Program-made: the position numbers and the translations under genes
Shown here: one piece after another, positions 17,194 through 24,629 of the stretch
Position numbering within the stretch: position 1 is the stretch's first letter
Layout: every line of letters starts with the position of its first letter
Source: Pelosinus fermentans DSM 17108
GTDB lineage: Bacteria; Bacillota; Negativicutes; DSM-13327
Assembly (NCBI RefSeq): GCF_000271485.2
Contig: NZ_AKVN02000001.1
Location: forward strand, 1-64,000
Direction of reading: 5' to 3'
Length of the DNA: 64,000 bases
The notes under the pieces: model-generated
The model's input: only the letters and a program-made list of their open reading frames with translations
What the model was told of the DNA's origin: nothing
Database searches by the model: none

Positions 17194-17291
17194 GAACCAC
17201 AAAGACGCAAAGGACACAAAGGGTTCTATTTCTAATTTATTTTGTGTACTCCTTTGTGTGCCGCATCAGCGGCATTGTGCCTTTGTGGTTC
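17194..17291. repeat. imperfect palindrome, CACAAAG family (copy 3)
   Basis: The ends GAACCACAAAG (17194-17204) and CTTTGTGGTTC (17281-17291) are exact complements. Inner CAAAGGACACAAAG pairs with CTTTGTGT and flanking sequence. A small hairpin GCCGC-ATCA-GCGGC is embedded in the right arm, matching a similar insert in copy 4. Confidence 0.8.
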
Positions 17292-17343
17292 ATAATTACT
17301 TATATTTTTTCACTTACAAAACTTTTAAATTCTTATATAACAA

Positions 17344-17466
17344 AAAAATCCCGCTTTCGCGAGAATACCTGTAGTACTATATAAAAATTCGGGGCAACGG
17401 AGTTCCCCCAAGATTATCTCAGCATCCACCCCAACACTAAGTAATCATTAACTCCGCTGCTTCATT
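17344..17466 (-). ncRNA. candidate structured ncRNA with intrinsic terminator
   Basis: On the minus strand GCAGCGGAGTT (17450-17460) pairs with AACTCCGTTGC (17394-17404) to form an 11-bp closing stem with one G-U. Inside, GATTACTTAG (17437-17446) pairs with CTGAGATAATC (17412-17422). After the closing stem a terminator hairpin TCTCGC-GAAA-GCGGGA (17349-17364) is followed by seven T. A -10-like TAGAAT lies just upstream (about 17470). No gene follows on this strand, so it is not a leader for a downstream gene. It could be a 3' UTR product of the HD-GYP mRNA. The RNA family is not recognised. Confidence 0.5.
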
Positions 17467-17537
17467 ATCTATTCTACCACAGTTTTCATAACTATAAAAG
17501 TGGGAATAGCCAATCTTTTAGAAAAACTTTATCTTTT

Positions 17538-18767
17538 TTAAGCATGAATCTTTATTTCCACCATATTATATACACATTCCAGATTATCAAATAAGTTTTT
17601 CACAATTCTTTTATCAATTTTATTGTGCTTCACCATAGTATACATAATCCTTTTCACTTCACTGGACGACAATAAACTGCGATACGAACGCTCTTCTGTT
17701 AACGCTGAAAAGATATCTGCTACCGCAACAATGCGTGACCCCATTTTAAGATGATCTTCTTGCACGCGAAAAGGGTAGCCCACACCGTCTAATGTCTCAT
17801 GATGATAAGCCGCCCATTCAGCGATGACTTCAAATTCATCGATTTGTTCTAATATCCGATAGGTGTAATATGCATGCTGCTTAATGATTTCAAATTCTCC
17901 AGGAACTAAATTCTCTGATTTCTCCAATATTTTCTTGGGTACAGCTAACTTTCCTAAATCATGAAGTAAACCTGCAATTTGCATGGCCTTGCATTCATCT
18001 TTGCTATAGCCTTCCAGGGCTGCTAAATAAGACGAAACCATCGCTACATTTCGTGAATGGGCACCTGTAAAGGAACTCGTCTGATCAATGATCTTAGCAA
18101 AAATTTCTGCAATATCAAGTATATCATCCACATTAAAACGTATCTGACCATATTGATTCATATGATCAAAAAAGCGCTGAGCATAGGCTGCATCTGCCAG
18201 ATCCAGCCAAAAACTTTCTTGCTGCGAGCAAGTCTGAAGAGCCGCTATTACCTCAGGATCAAAATAAATCCCGGTTAAACTTTCCAGTCTGGATAAAACA
18301 CTATCTTTTTGGCCCAAAATATATTTATCATCATCAATCAATACATCCAAACGATCCGCTACGTTTATAATCCGGCTGATCAAAGGTATCTGGCTCCCTG
18401 ATAATCCCGAGGGACTGGAGCCATCATAAAAATCATGATGATGGCGAATGGGTACCGCTAACATACCTAAGATTGGTGAATCTTTTAATAAACGATATCC
18501 AATTTCAGCATGATCATAAATGGTGTCCTCTACTTCAAAAGTACGCAGCTTCACTCGTTCATCCCAATTTGCTGCTGCCCCTAAATCATGAAGCAAGGCT
18601 GTATATACTAAAATCTGATGCTGCCAGTCCTTCATATTCATAGCCCTGCCAATCCGGCTGCTGATCATCGCCGTGCGCCAGTGATGATGGGATAATCCTC
18701 CGTTGGACAATTCTAAGGCTAAGGATAGGGCACGAAATAAATTAATGGGATGGATATTATATACCAT
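17538..18767 (-). CDS. tandem HD / HD-GYP phosphodiesterase
   Basis: 409 residues. ATG 18767 (MVYNIHPINLF) sits 7 nt after GGGAGG; the ATG two codons upstream is too close to that site. An N-terminal HD domain carries LHDLGA (~62) and RHHHDFYDG (~108). A C-terminal HD-GYP domain carries HSRNVAM (~235), LLHDLGKLAVP (~262) and YHHETLDGVGYP (~321). HD-GYP domains hydrolyse cyclic di-GMP or related dinucleotides through a metal centre. No sensor or receiver domain or membrane segment is seen, so it is a soluble enzyme. In the first domain the GYP part is replaced by a shorter motif. Confidence 0.9.
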   Translation of the reverse strand: MVYNIHPINLFRALSLALELSNGGLSHHHWRTAMISSRIGRAMNMKDWQHQILVYTALLHDLGAAANWDERVKLRTFEVEDTIYDHAEIGYRLLKDSPILGMLAVPIRHHHDFYDGSSPSGLSGSQIPLISRIINVADRLDVLIDDDKYILGQKDSVLSRLESLTGIYFDPEVIAALQTCSQQESFWLDLADAAYAQRFFDHMNQYGQIRFNVDDILDIAEIFAKIIDQTSSFTGAHSRNVAMVSSYLAALEGYSKDECKAMQIAGLLHDLGKLAVPKKILEKSENLVPGEFEIIKQHAYYTYRILEQIDEFEVIAEWAAYHHETLDGVGYPFRVQEDHLKMGSRIVAVADIFSALTEERSYRSLLSSSEVKRIMYTMVKHNKIDKRIVKNLFDNLECVYNMVEIKIHA

Positions 18768-18806
18768 CTCCATCCCTCCCTTTCTATGATGTTTTATCCT
18801 GGTGAT

Positions 18807-20171
18807 CTATAATGAATGTAAAAACCATGTCACAGCCAATAAATCTGCAACACCACCAGGACTGACATTTTCTTGAATAAATTTTTGATCTAAAGCCTCA
18901 CACCTATGCCGTCCATCACCAGCTTCCATACCGCCTGCCTCAATTATCATTTGCGCCTGTTCCCGAACCCATACTCTCATCTTATCAGGATGATGGCGGT
19001 GCATGACGGTCGTATCATCTACGCAAGTCATAAGCACCAACAACGTATGTACTAAAGCGTCATTGATTGACAGCCCTTTATCCAAGGCTTCCCGCAAAGC
19101 CGGCAAAGCCTTATATCGTACCGATGGCAAACCTTCTGCTAATTCTCCGCGAATACCAGTAATGCCATAGGTAACATATAAACGTTCTCCAGCAGTCAGC
19201 TCTTGCACACTCTTATGAATAGCCCCTGCCAATTCTTTTTCTACAATCCCCTTTACCATTTGTGAAGCATGTTCCAGTACAGTACTTTGCGTTACAGGTA
19301 ATGAACGTCCATGAAGCCATCCAGCAATCCCGGTCATAATTCCGAGTAAAAATATTAATCCCTTTTGCGTGTTAACACCCCCAGTGGACGCCAGCATCGC
19401 TTGTTCCGCTTCCAAACCGATAATTCTTAGTACTGGCAGCAAAGCATCTACAGCTCCGTCATGAAGAATCCCGGCCTGAGCACAGCGATTCATATAACTG
19501 CCGAGAGAAGCTGAGCTTGCCATGAAACTGTAAAAATCCATATCCCGATGAGCACCACTATTGATTCGGTCCACCAAACCCGGCGAGGGGGTACATGTGA
19601 CTTCATACAACATGGCCTCAACTGCCAATGCTCCGATTCTTTCAGCAGCGGGACTAATACACCTGGTTTCATAGGCTCTAAATTGCTGCAGCAGTTTTTC
19701 CACTACATGCAATAAATCCTGCATACTATGCCGTCCTTCTCGCCGGCACACTACAAATTCTCCGCCGCAAACAAAGCAGCTCCGCCCTTTCCCCTCATCC
19801 CGACGGGATAAGAGTATACCGGCTTGATCAAATACATCAATATCCAATAGACGCGAAAAAGCAAAGGCCTCCTCAATCTTCTCGGCTGCTTTCTTGACTA
19901 ACCACCCCTCAGTGTCAATTGCAAGCAAGGCTTCCGGACCTGTTATTAGATTGATCTGTTCCTCACCTAGGATTTCAAATTGTTTTTTCACTTCCTGCGC
20001 GGCATAATCCCTGAGACGTCGTAAGACAGGAGTGTCTTTTACTGCCCCTGGCACATTTAAGGTTATACTGACGATTGTCTTCCGATACTTTTCTTTAAAC
20101 ACTTGCTGCCTATTATACCTAGCTTCTTTTGCTGCTAAGACATCTTCTAATGTAACGGGCTTAGTTTTCAT
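18807..20171 (-). CDS. citXG: CitX-CitG fusion (citrate lyase prosthetic group synthesis), orphan
   Basis: 454 residues. Residues ~1-170 correspond to CitX (apo-citrate lyase phosphoribosyl-dephospho-CoA transferase): VTLEDVLAAKEARYNRQQVF, then TGPEALLAIDTEG and RLLDIDVFD. Residues ~175-454 are CitG (triphosphoribosyl-dephospho-CoA synthase), with TPSPGLVDRINSGAHRDMDF. Together they build and attach the citrate lyase cofactor. No citC, citD, citE, citF or transporter is in the window, so the enzyme it serves must be elsewhere. The fusion is known in other bacteria. The neighbouring HD-GYP gene begins 39 nt downstream on the same strand, but no functional link is apparent. Confidence 0.92.
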   Translation of the reverse strand: MKTKPVTLEDVLAAKEARYNRQQVFKEKYRKTIVSITLNVPGAVKDTPVLRRLRDYAAQEVKKQFEILGEEQINLITGPEALLAIDTEGWLVKKAAEKIEEAFAFSRLLDIDVFDQAGILLSRRDEGKGRSCFVCGGEFVVCRREGRHSMQDLLHVVEKLLQQFRAYETRCISPAAERIGALAVEAMLYEVTCTPSPGLVDRINSGAHRDMDFYSFMASSASLGSYMNRCAQAGILHDGAVDALLPVLRIIGLEAEQAMLASTGGVNTQKGLIFLLGIMTGIAGWLHGRSLPVTQSTVLEHASQMVKGIVEKELAGAIHKSVQELTAGERLYVTYGITGIRGELAEGLPSVRYKALPALREALDKGLSINDALVHTLLVLMTCVDDTTVMHRHHPDKMRVWVREQAQMIIEAGGMEAGDGRHRCEALDQKFIQENVSPGGVADLLAVTWFLHSL

Positions 20172-20193
20172 TGTAACACTCCATTTTTTCCAG

Positions 20194-20919
20194 CTACTTC
20201 TTCTGCAAGGAAGAAAGGATTTCTACGACTTTATGAATTAAGGTTTTATTCAAATATTGACGATTTTTGCAGGTCAGAATATAATGACTCAATTGATTAT
20301 CATGAACCAAAACGGGTACACTACTATTATGAGCCTTTACATGGACTGCTTCATTCGTGAATAGAACAATCCCCTCAACCCATACATTAATCCCTTGTTC
20401 CTTTAAAAATTTAGACAGTTTATACACTTGCCCTTTTACCTGTTTTACAGGGTTGACCATTTTCTTAGAATATTTTCCGCCGCCCCGCCCAACTTTATGC
20501 TGCGTCCATTCCGTATCTTGTGCATCTCCCACAATGTATCCGTTGTGATTTTTAACCTCTACTACATATACCCCTTTCATGCCTACTATAATCAAATCCG
20601 TTTCTTGACTATAATTCTGATACGAAATACTCACATTGGTAAAGACATGATAATCTTCAGGAAGGTGCAGTGCTTCTACTAAGCCTATCGTTTCCCCTTT
20701 TGCGCCAAAACGAAATATAACGCCGCGTCTAATATAATAACTGGATAAAACAATGGCAATGATCAGCGGTGCTAGATAATACCACTGATTTACCTGCAAC
20801 TTATGCACAAAGATTAGATAAAAGGACATACACACAAGCACTAAAAGAATGATTCCTGCAAATAGACTTCGATTGGCCTTTCCGCTTAAATTATTTCTCC
20901 CCTTATGAAATTGAGCCAT
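20194..20919 (-). CDS. membrane-anchored NERD-domain protein
   Basis: 241 residues from ATG 20919 (GGGAG 8 nt upstream). A 29-codon upstream extension has no RBS. Two membrane helices (~20-40 and ~48-65) are followed by a NERD domain (~75-190) with the nuclease-like core TDLIIVGMKGVYVVEVKNHNG; the Asp and the E-x-K are the catalytic-type residues of this fold. NERD proteins are nuclease-related and of mostly unknown role in bacteria. No helicase or kinase domain is fused here. It is followed closely by citXG on the same strand (22 nt). Confidence 0.85.
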   Translation of the reverse strand: MAQFHKGRNNLSGKANRSLFAGIILLVLVCMSFYLIFVHKLQVNQWYYLAPLIIAIVLSSYYIRRGVIFRFGAKGETIGLVEALHLPEDYHVFTNVSISYQNYSQETDLIIVGMKGVYVVEVKNHNGYIVGDAQDTEWTQHKVGRGGGKYSKKMVNPVKQVKGQVYKLSKFLKEQGINVWVEGIVLFTNEAVHVKAHNSSVPVLVHDNQLSHYILTCKNRQYLNKTLIHKVVEILSSLQKK

Positions 20920-21073
20920 ACCTTTTACTCCCTTATGTTCTCTAGACTTTATTTCGTGACTCAAGTCACCAGATACGTTCACCTCTGACTCTAGATGCCT
21001 TAACACTTCACCTCAAGTCAACTTTTTCTCGTCCGTACAATCTATACGTTTACTTATTCTGTTTAAACCTAAA

Positions 21074-21099
21074 AAAACCTCCACGTCATCGGAGGTTTT
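21074..21099. terminator. terminator-like hairpin in a divergent intergenic region
   Basis: AAAACCTCC (21074-21082) and GGAGGTTTT (21091-21099) pair exactly and have A/T tails on both sides. It lies between the divergent NERD and hydrolase genes, so it may end a short transcript or act as an attenuator rather than serve a coding gene. Confidence 0.55.
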
Positions 21100-21179
21100 A
21101 TTCTTTGGTATTCTTTTTAACAAAAACATAACGTCTATTATCTTATCATTGGATAGTATACATCACTGGAGGCTGCAAC

Positions 21180-22151
21180 ATGTATGAAGATACTGCATTA
21201 AAAACATATAAACGCAAAATTCATTGGCAAGTGCTGTTAGTATTTATCATTGTTCTCATCGTTGTCATAAATGTAGCTGGTCTATTCGCTGGTGCGGTTT
21301 TTTATAAAGAATTCTGCGTATTAAATACCCGCACCAGCTTAGAGAGATTCAATCCACTCAAATCCCGCCTGCAAAGAGGTCTTCAAACAAAGCATTGGTA
21401 CTCCACCAATATTCAATCGCCTTTTGGCTACTACTTAAAAGGAACCTACTTACCTTATGCAGATCCTTCTAATAAGACGGTCATTATCGTACACGGTATT
21501 GCTTCCAACCGCTTAATGAGCTTATGGTATGTGAATATCTACCTGGATCAGGGCTACAATGTGTTAATCTATGACTCAAGAGCCCATGGCGAAAGCGGCG
21601 GAACCTCCACAACATGGGGATTCTATGAAAAATACGATCTTGAGGCATGGGTGAAATGGGTGGCCAGCGAGCATCCAAAGGGAGTCATTGGCGTACATGG
21701 AATCTCCATGGGAGCAGCGACAGCACTTATGCAAGCCGAGCTCAATGAATCCTCTAAACAAGTAGATTTTTATATTATCGACAGCGCTTATAGCAACTTA
21801 GAAGACTTGCTAACCAAACAAATTGGTGCTGCCGTAAATTCTCATAATCCCCTATGGATCAAAACCTTATTAAAATATTCCAGTGCAGTAGCCTATATCC
21901 AAAATCGTTTTTTTTATGAAGATGTATCTCCTATCCACGCGGTTGAAACCGTTACCACACCCATCTTGTATCTACATGGTGAGACAGATCCTCTTGTTCC
22001 TGTGAGTATGTCCCATCAGTTATATGCCGCTACCAAAGGTTATCGCCAAATCCATACCTTCCCTGACACAGGGCATGCCATGGCCATTTTTGACAGCAAA
22101 GCCGAATACCGGGATGTCATTACCCATTTTATTAAAACAGCGACAAAATAA
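21180..22151 (+). CDS. membrane-anchored alpha/beta hydrolase
   Basis: 323 residues, ATG after TGGAGGCTGCAAC. One N-terminal membrane helix (~19-42) anchors an alpha/beta-hydrolase domain. The nucleophile is Ser in GVHGISMGAA (~172), the oxyanion segment is VIIVHGIASNR (~103), the acid is Asp in HGETDPLVP (~275), and the base is His in DTGHAM (~303). It resembles the YqkD/BAAT-like hydrolase group, mostly uncharacterised peptidases or esterases. The catalytic domain probably faces outside the cytoplasmic membrane (inference from the N-in anchor). The substrate is unknown. Confidence 0.85.
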   Translation: MYEDTALKTYKRKIHWQVLLVFIIVLIVVINVAGLFAGAVFYKEFCVLNTRTSLERFNPLKSRLQRGLQTKHWYSTNIQSPFGYYLKGTYLPYADPSNKTVIIVHGIASNRLMSLWYVNIYLDQGYNVLIYDSRAHGESGGTSTTWGFYEKYDLEAWVKWVASEHPKGVIGVHGISMGAATALMQAELNESSKQVDFYIIDSAYSNLEDLLTKQIGAAVNSHNPLWIKTLLKYSSAVAYIQNRFFYEDVSPIHAVETVTTPILYLHGETDPLVPVSMSHQLYAATKGYRQIHTFPDTGHAMAIFDSKAEYRDVITHFIKTATK

Positions 22152-22193
22152 GAAAGACGCTGCGCGTCCTTTAAATAAAACATAGAGAAAAAG

Positions 22194-22308
22194 CACGTTG
22201 AAACACGAAGACGCGAAGAGTGCGAAGAATTATGAAGTTTTTTATAACGATTCTTCTTTGTGTCCTTCGTGTCCGCGCTAGCGGTTTCGTATCTTCGCGA
22301 TTACAATG
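22194..22308. repeat. imperfect palindrome, CACGAAG family (copy 4)
   Basis: Units AACACGAAGACGCGAAG at the left are answered by CTTCGTGTCC and GTATCTTCGCGATT at the right. An embedded CCGC-GCTA-GCGG hairpin sits where copy 3 has its own GCCGC/GCGGC hairpin. It lies about 40 nt after the hydrolase stop codon. Confidence 0.8.
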
Positions 22309-22345
22309 TTTTATCTAAAAACTTATACTTTCTGATATAGTAAAA

Positions 22346-22373
22346 AAGAAGCCTCTACTAGCTGAGGCTTCTT
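22346..22373. terminator. terminator of the 44-aa membrane microprotein gene
   Basis: AAGAAGCCTC (22346-22355) and GAGGCTTCTT (22364-22373) pair exactly, with T-runs on both strands. It serves the minus-strand small gene and could also stop readthrough from the hydrolase side. Confidence 0.8.
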
Positions 22374-22374
22374 T

Positions 22375-22509
22375 TTATTGTTTATCTAAGTGGTTTGCAA
22401 TGCGTCTTAATGACTTTGATATATGGTATAGCAGATAGAAAAAGCCTCCCGCTGCAACAACATGGGCTATGCCAAAAGCAATGCCAATTGCAGGATTTCC
22501 ATGCATCAT
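22375..22509 (-). CDS. 44-aa single-span membrane microprotein
   Basis: ATG 22509 follows GGAGGTGAAAAT at ideal spacing, and TAA 22375 abuts a terminator. The product (MMHGNPAIGIAFGIAHVVAA...) has one hydrophobic helix over about residues 6-27, then a basic, polar tail (SKSLRRIANHLDKQ). Positive charges after the helix suggest N-out, C-in topology. RBS, codon structure and terminator together make a real gene likely. The family is not recognised; small single-span proteins of this type often regulate larger membrane complexes, but no partner is identifiable. Confidence 0.75.
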   Translation of the reverse strand: MMHGNPAIGIAFGIAHVVAAGGFFYLLYHISKSLRRIANHLDKQ

Positions 22510-22733
22510 ATTTTCACCTCCAGTCTTACGATATTCTCATTATCACACAAACCTATGACAACAATATGACAATACTATCCCTTATAAGAAAATATTAACA
22601 TGTTCTTATAAAATTCTTCGAAGCTTCATTATCCATTTATTAACATTTATAGAATTTAAAGTATATTGTTTGACTAACTGACAACTTAATGTTATTATAA
22701 GGTTGTTAGTATATTACATGGGGGGCGAATAAG

Positions 22734-23552
22734 GTGAAAATCGCATTAGTAGGATTGGGTAGAACAGGGAAAGTTGTGGCAGAATATCTTCTTTCGCAGA
22801 ATGTGCTTAGCATGGTATTGTGTAGACCAAATAGTACTAATGCTAATAAGGATCTTGGGGAGATATTGGATCGTAATGATACAGGAATTATGATCGAAAC
22901 CAGCGACCATTTAGAAAGAAAGCTATTTCAATATAAACCAGATATTCTTATTGATTTTTCACGCGCAAACTTTTTAACCGATAACATTCACATCTTAGAA
23001 AAATGCGGCGTAAGCGTAGTTACAGCAGTAACTGACTATGATTCTGCAGAAATAGAAAAAATAAAAAATGTAGCACAAAAAGGTAATATTGGTGTTGTCT
23101 TGGCACCGAATATTACATATGGCGTTAATGTATTAATGTTGATGACTGAAATAGCAGCGGAGTTAATGAACTCCTATGATTTTGAAATTTACGAAGAGCA
23201 CCATAAGCAGAAAAAAGACAGTCCATCAGGAACTGCTAAGAAAATTGCTCTGAAAATACAAGAGGTTCTGGATCGTAATGATGAGATCCCCACTCATGCC
23301 GTTCGGGCAGGCGGTATTATTGGGAAGCATAAAGTTATCATCTGCGGAGAATATGACTCTATTGAAATCTCTCATCAATCCTACTCCAAAAAAGCCTTTG
23401 CCCAAGGCGCTTACAAAGTATCTCAATTTCTGATGGGAAAAACAGGCTTTTATGAAATGAGCGATGTTTTTGAACAAGAAAGAGAACAGAAAAGACAAAT
23501 CATAGCCCTGCGCAAAATGATGGAAGATATGAATATTTTGAATTTAGCATAG
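22734..23552 (+). CDS. dapB: dihydrodipicolinate reductase family protein (DapB-like)
   Basis: 272 residues from GTG 22734 behind GGGGGGCGAATAAG. A Rossmann domain (VGLGRTGKVVAEYL, ~6-19) binds NAD(P)H. The catalytic segment EEHHKQKKDSPSGTA (~154-168) contains the His pair and Lys of DapB, and VRAGGIIGKH follows. DapB makes tetrahydrodipicolinate for lysine, peptidoglycan and spore dipicolinate. The glycine motif GLGRTG lacks the second residue set of canonical DapB (GxxGxMG), and the C-terminal tail is longer and charged. No dapA is adjacent, so it could be a divergent second copy. Confidence 0.82.
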   Translation: MKIALVGLGRTGKVVAEYLLSQNVLSMVLCRPNSTNANKDLGEILDRNDTGIMIETSDHLERKLFQYKPDILIDFSRANFLTDNIHILEKCGVSVVTAVTDYDSAEIEKIKNVAQKGNIGVVLAPNITYGVNVLMLMTEIAAELMNSYDFEIYEEHHKQKKDSPSGTAKKIALKIQEVLDRNDEIPTHAVRAGGIIGKHKVIICGEYDSIEISHQSYSKKAFAQGAYKVSQFLMGKTGFYEMSDVFEQEREQKRQIIALRKMMEDMNILNLA

Positions 23553-23600
23553 AAAATCTGCTATACTATCGTAGTAGATTGATTCTATGGAGGTGATTGT

Positions 23601-23708
23601 ATGGGAAAGGTATCCCCTAAAAGCAGCTATAAGAACATTAAAACCGCAGAGAAAAGTACAAAGTTTTTTATTGACAAACAGGCACCTAGAAAGCCAGTAA
23701 AAAAATAA
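23601..23708 (+). CDS. 35-aa basic microprotein
   Basis: ATG 23601 is preceded by GGAGGTGATTGT, and the frame ends TAA 23708. The product starts MGKVSPKSSYKNIKTAEKST, has eleven Lys/Arg residues, and no hydrophobic segment. It follows dapB by 48 nt on the same strand and is followed by a strong terminator, so it may be the last gene of that transcript. Function is unknown; a small basic protein like this could bind nucleic acid. Confidence 0.65.
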   Translation: MGKVSPKSSYKNIKTAEKSTKFFIDKQAPRKPVKK

Positions 23709-23746
23709 TACGATCACAGAACCTACCTTTAGGTCAGGTATTGCTC

Positions 23747-23794
23747 AAAAAACTCCTATAAAAATTCGTACACGAATTTTTATAGGAGTTTTTT
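23747..23794. terminator. strong terminator, perfect 23-bp stem
   Basis: The arms 23747-23769 and 23772-23794 (core AACTCCTATAAAAATTCG and complement) pair exactly and have A-rich and T-rich outer ends. It lies after the 35-aa gene. Confidence 0.85.
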
Positions 23795-23930
23795 GCAATC
23801 TTACCGGTATGCTAGTTCTTATCCATGATACAATTGATTACTTCTATATTATATATCGTAGAAATCTTACATATCATAAATAATGAGGATCAAACTAGTA
23901 ATGACATATTCCATATCGGAAAAGAAGGGA

Positions 23931-23979
23931 TTGACAGTAAAATACAACTATTTTATAATTCAGTTAACGAACGTTAACT
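23931..23979 (+). promoter_or_regulatory. consensus sigma-A promoter with palindromic TetR operator
   Basis: TTGACA (23931-23936), a 17-nt spacer and TATAAT (23954-23959) give a consensus promoter. The palindrome AGTTAACGAACGTTAACT (23962-23979) starts 3 nt after the -10 and covers the expected transcription start. This is the usual place for an autorepressing TetR operator. The gene downstream is the TetR regulator of the aas-lplT operon. Confidence 0.85.
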
Positions 23980-23995
23980 TTGTGGAGTGATTGAG

Positions 23996-24574
23996 ATGAA
24001 TACACTGTTTTCCCACGACGGCAAAAAAAAAGATCTTATAAAATCAGCATTGGATTTATTTGCAGCTAAAGGATATGATGGTGTTTCCGTAAGAGATATT
24101 GCCAAAACAGCAGGAGTCTCTGAAGCTGCCTTGTATAAGCACTTTAAAGGCAAAGAAGATTTAGCTTTATATATTTTTAACGCCATTATCAAAAATTACT
24201 CTGAGCGTCTGCTTGTCTTAAAAGCTCAGCCTCTTAGTTCCATTGATAAGCTTTGTAAAATAGTGGAGTATACCTATGATCTATACGAGATGTATCCTGC
24301 TGAAATTCGTTTTGCTTTGTTATCCCAATATTATTTCTGGGATTCTTTAAGTAACGAAATTAAGCCTCATTTCATCATGAAATGTATCGTAGAAGAAGGA
24401 ATCTCCGCTGGAGAGATTCACAGACAAGAAGTTTACTTGTGGATCGCAGTCTATTCAGGAGTCATGTTACAGCCCTTAGCTCAATATCCCTATTTTCATG
24501 AAAATCTGCCGGATATACAGACACTGAAAAAGAACGTCATTGAAATCGTGCGTAATTTGTTTTCAAGAGAGTAA
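23996..24574 (+). CDS. TetR family regulator of the aas-lplT operon
   Basis: 192 residues. ATG 23996 is placed 8 nt after GGAG. The N-terminal helix-turn-helix reads KDLIKSALDLFAAKGYDGVS then VRDIAKTAGVSEAALYKHFK (residues ~12-50), typical TetR. The C-terminal ligand domain is not assignable, but context suggests a lipid, fatty-acid or acyl signal. It is the first gene of a transcript running into the acyltransferase/acyl-ACP synthetase gene (55-nt gap) and lplT. An 18-bp palindrome at its own promoter suggests autoregulation. Confidence 0.92.
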   Translation: MNTLFSHDGKKKDLIKSALDLFAAKGYDGVSVRDIAKTAGVSEAALYKHFKGKEDLALYIFNAIIKNYSERLLVLKAQPLSSIDKLCKIVEYTYDLYEMYPAEIRFALLSQYYFWDSLSNEIKPHFIMKCIVEEGISAGEIHRQEVYLWIAVYSGVMLQPLAQYPYFHENLPDIQTLKKNVIEIVRNLFSRE

Positions 24575-24629
24575 AAAATGAGCCATGGCTATTCATAATA
24601 TAAAGAATAAATGACAGGGAGCAAAAACA

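Noticed and set aside
17194-17291. Repeat copies considered as a CRISPR array
   Set aside because: Units are palindromic, of unequal length and without regularly spaced unique spacers, and no cas gene is present.
17344-17466. T-box or riboswitch reading of the structured RNA
   Set aside because: No T-box core sequence and no gene downstream on the same strand; kept as an unassigned ncRNA.
22395-22598. 67-codon plus-strand frame after the hydrolase gene
   Set aside because: It is antisense to the better supported 44-aa membrane microprotein, which has a GGAGG site and a terminator.
22510-22733. Lysine riboswitch before the dapB-like gene
   Set aside because: The leader is AT-rich without the conserved lysine-aptamer stems; nothing beyond a ribosome site is seen.
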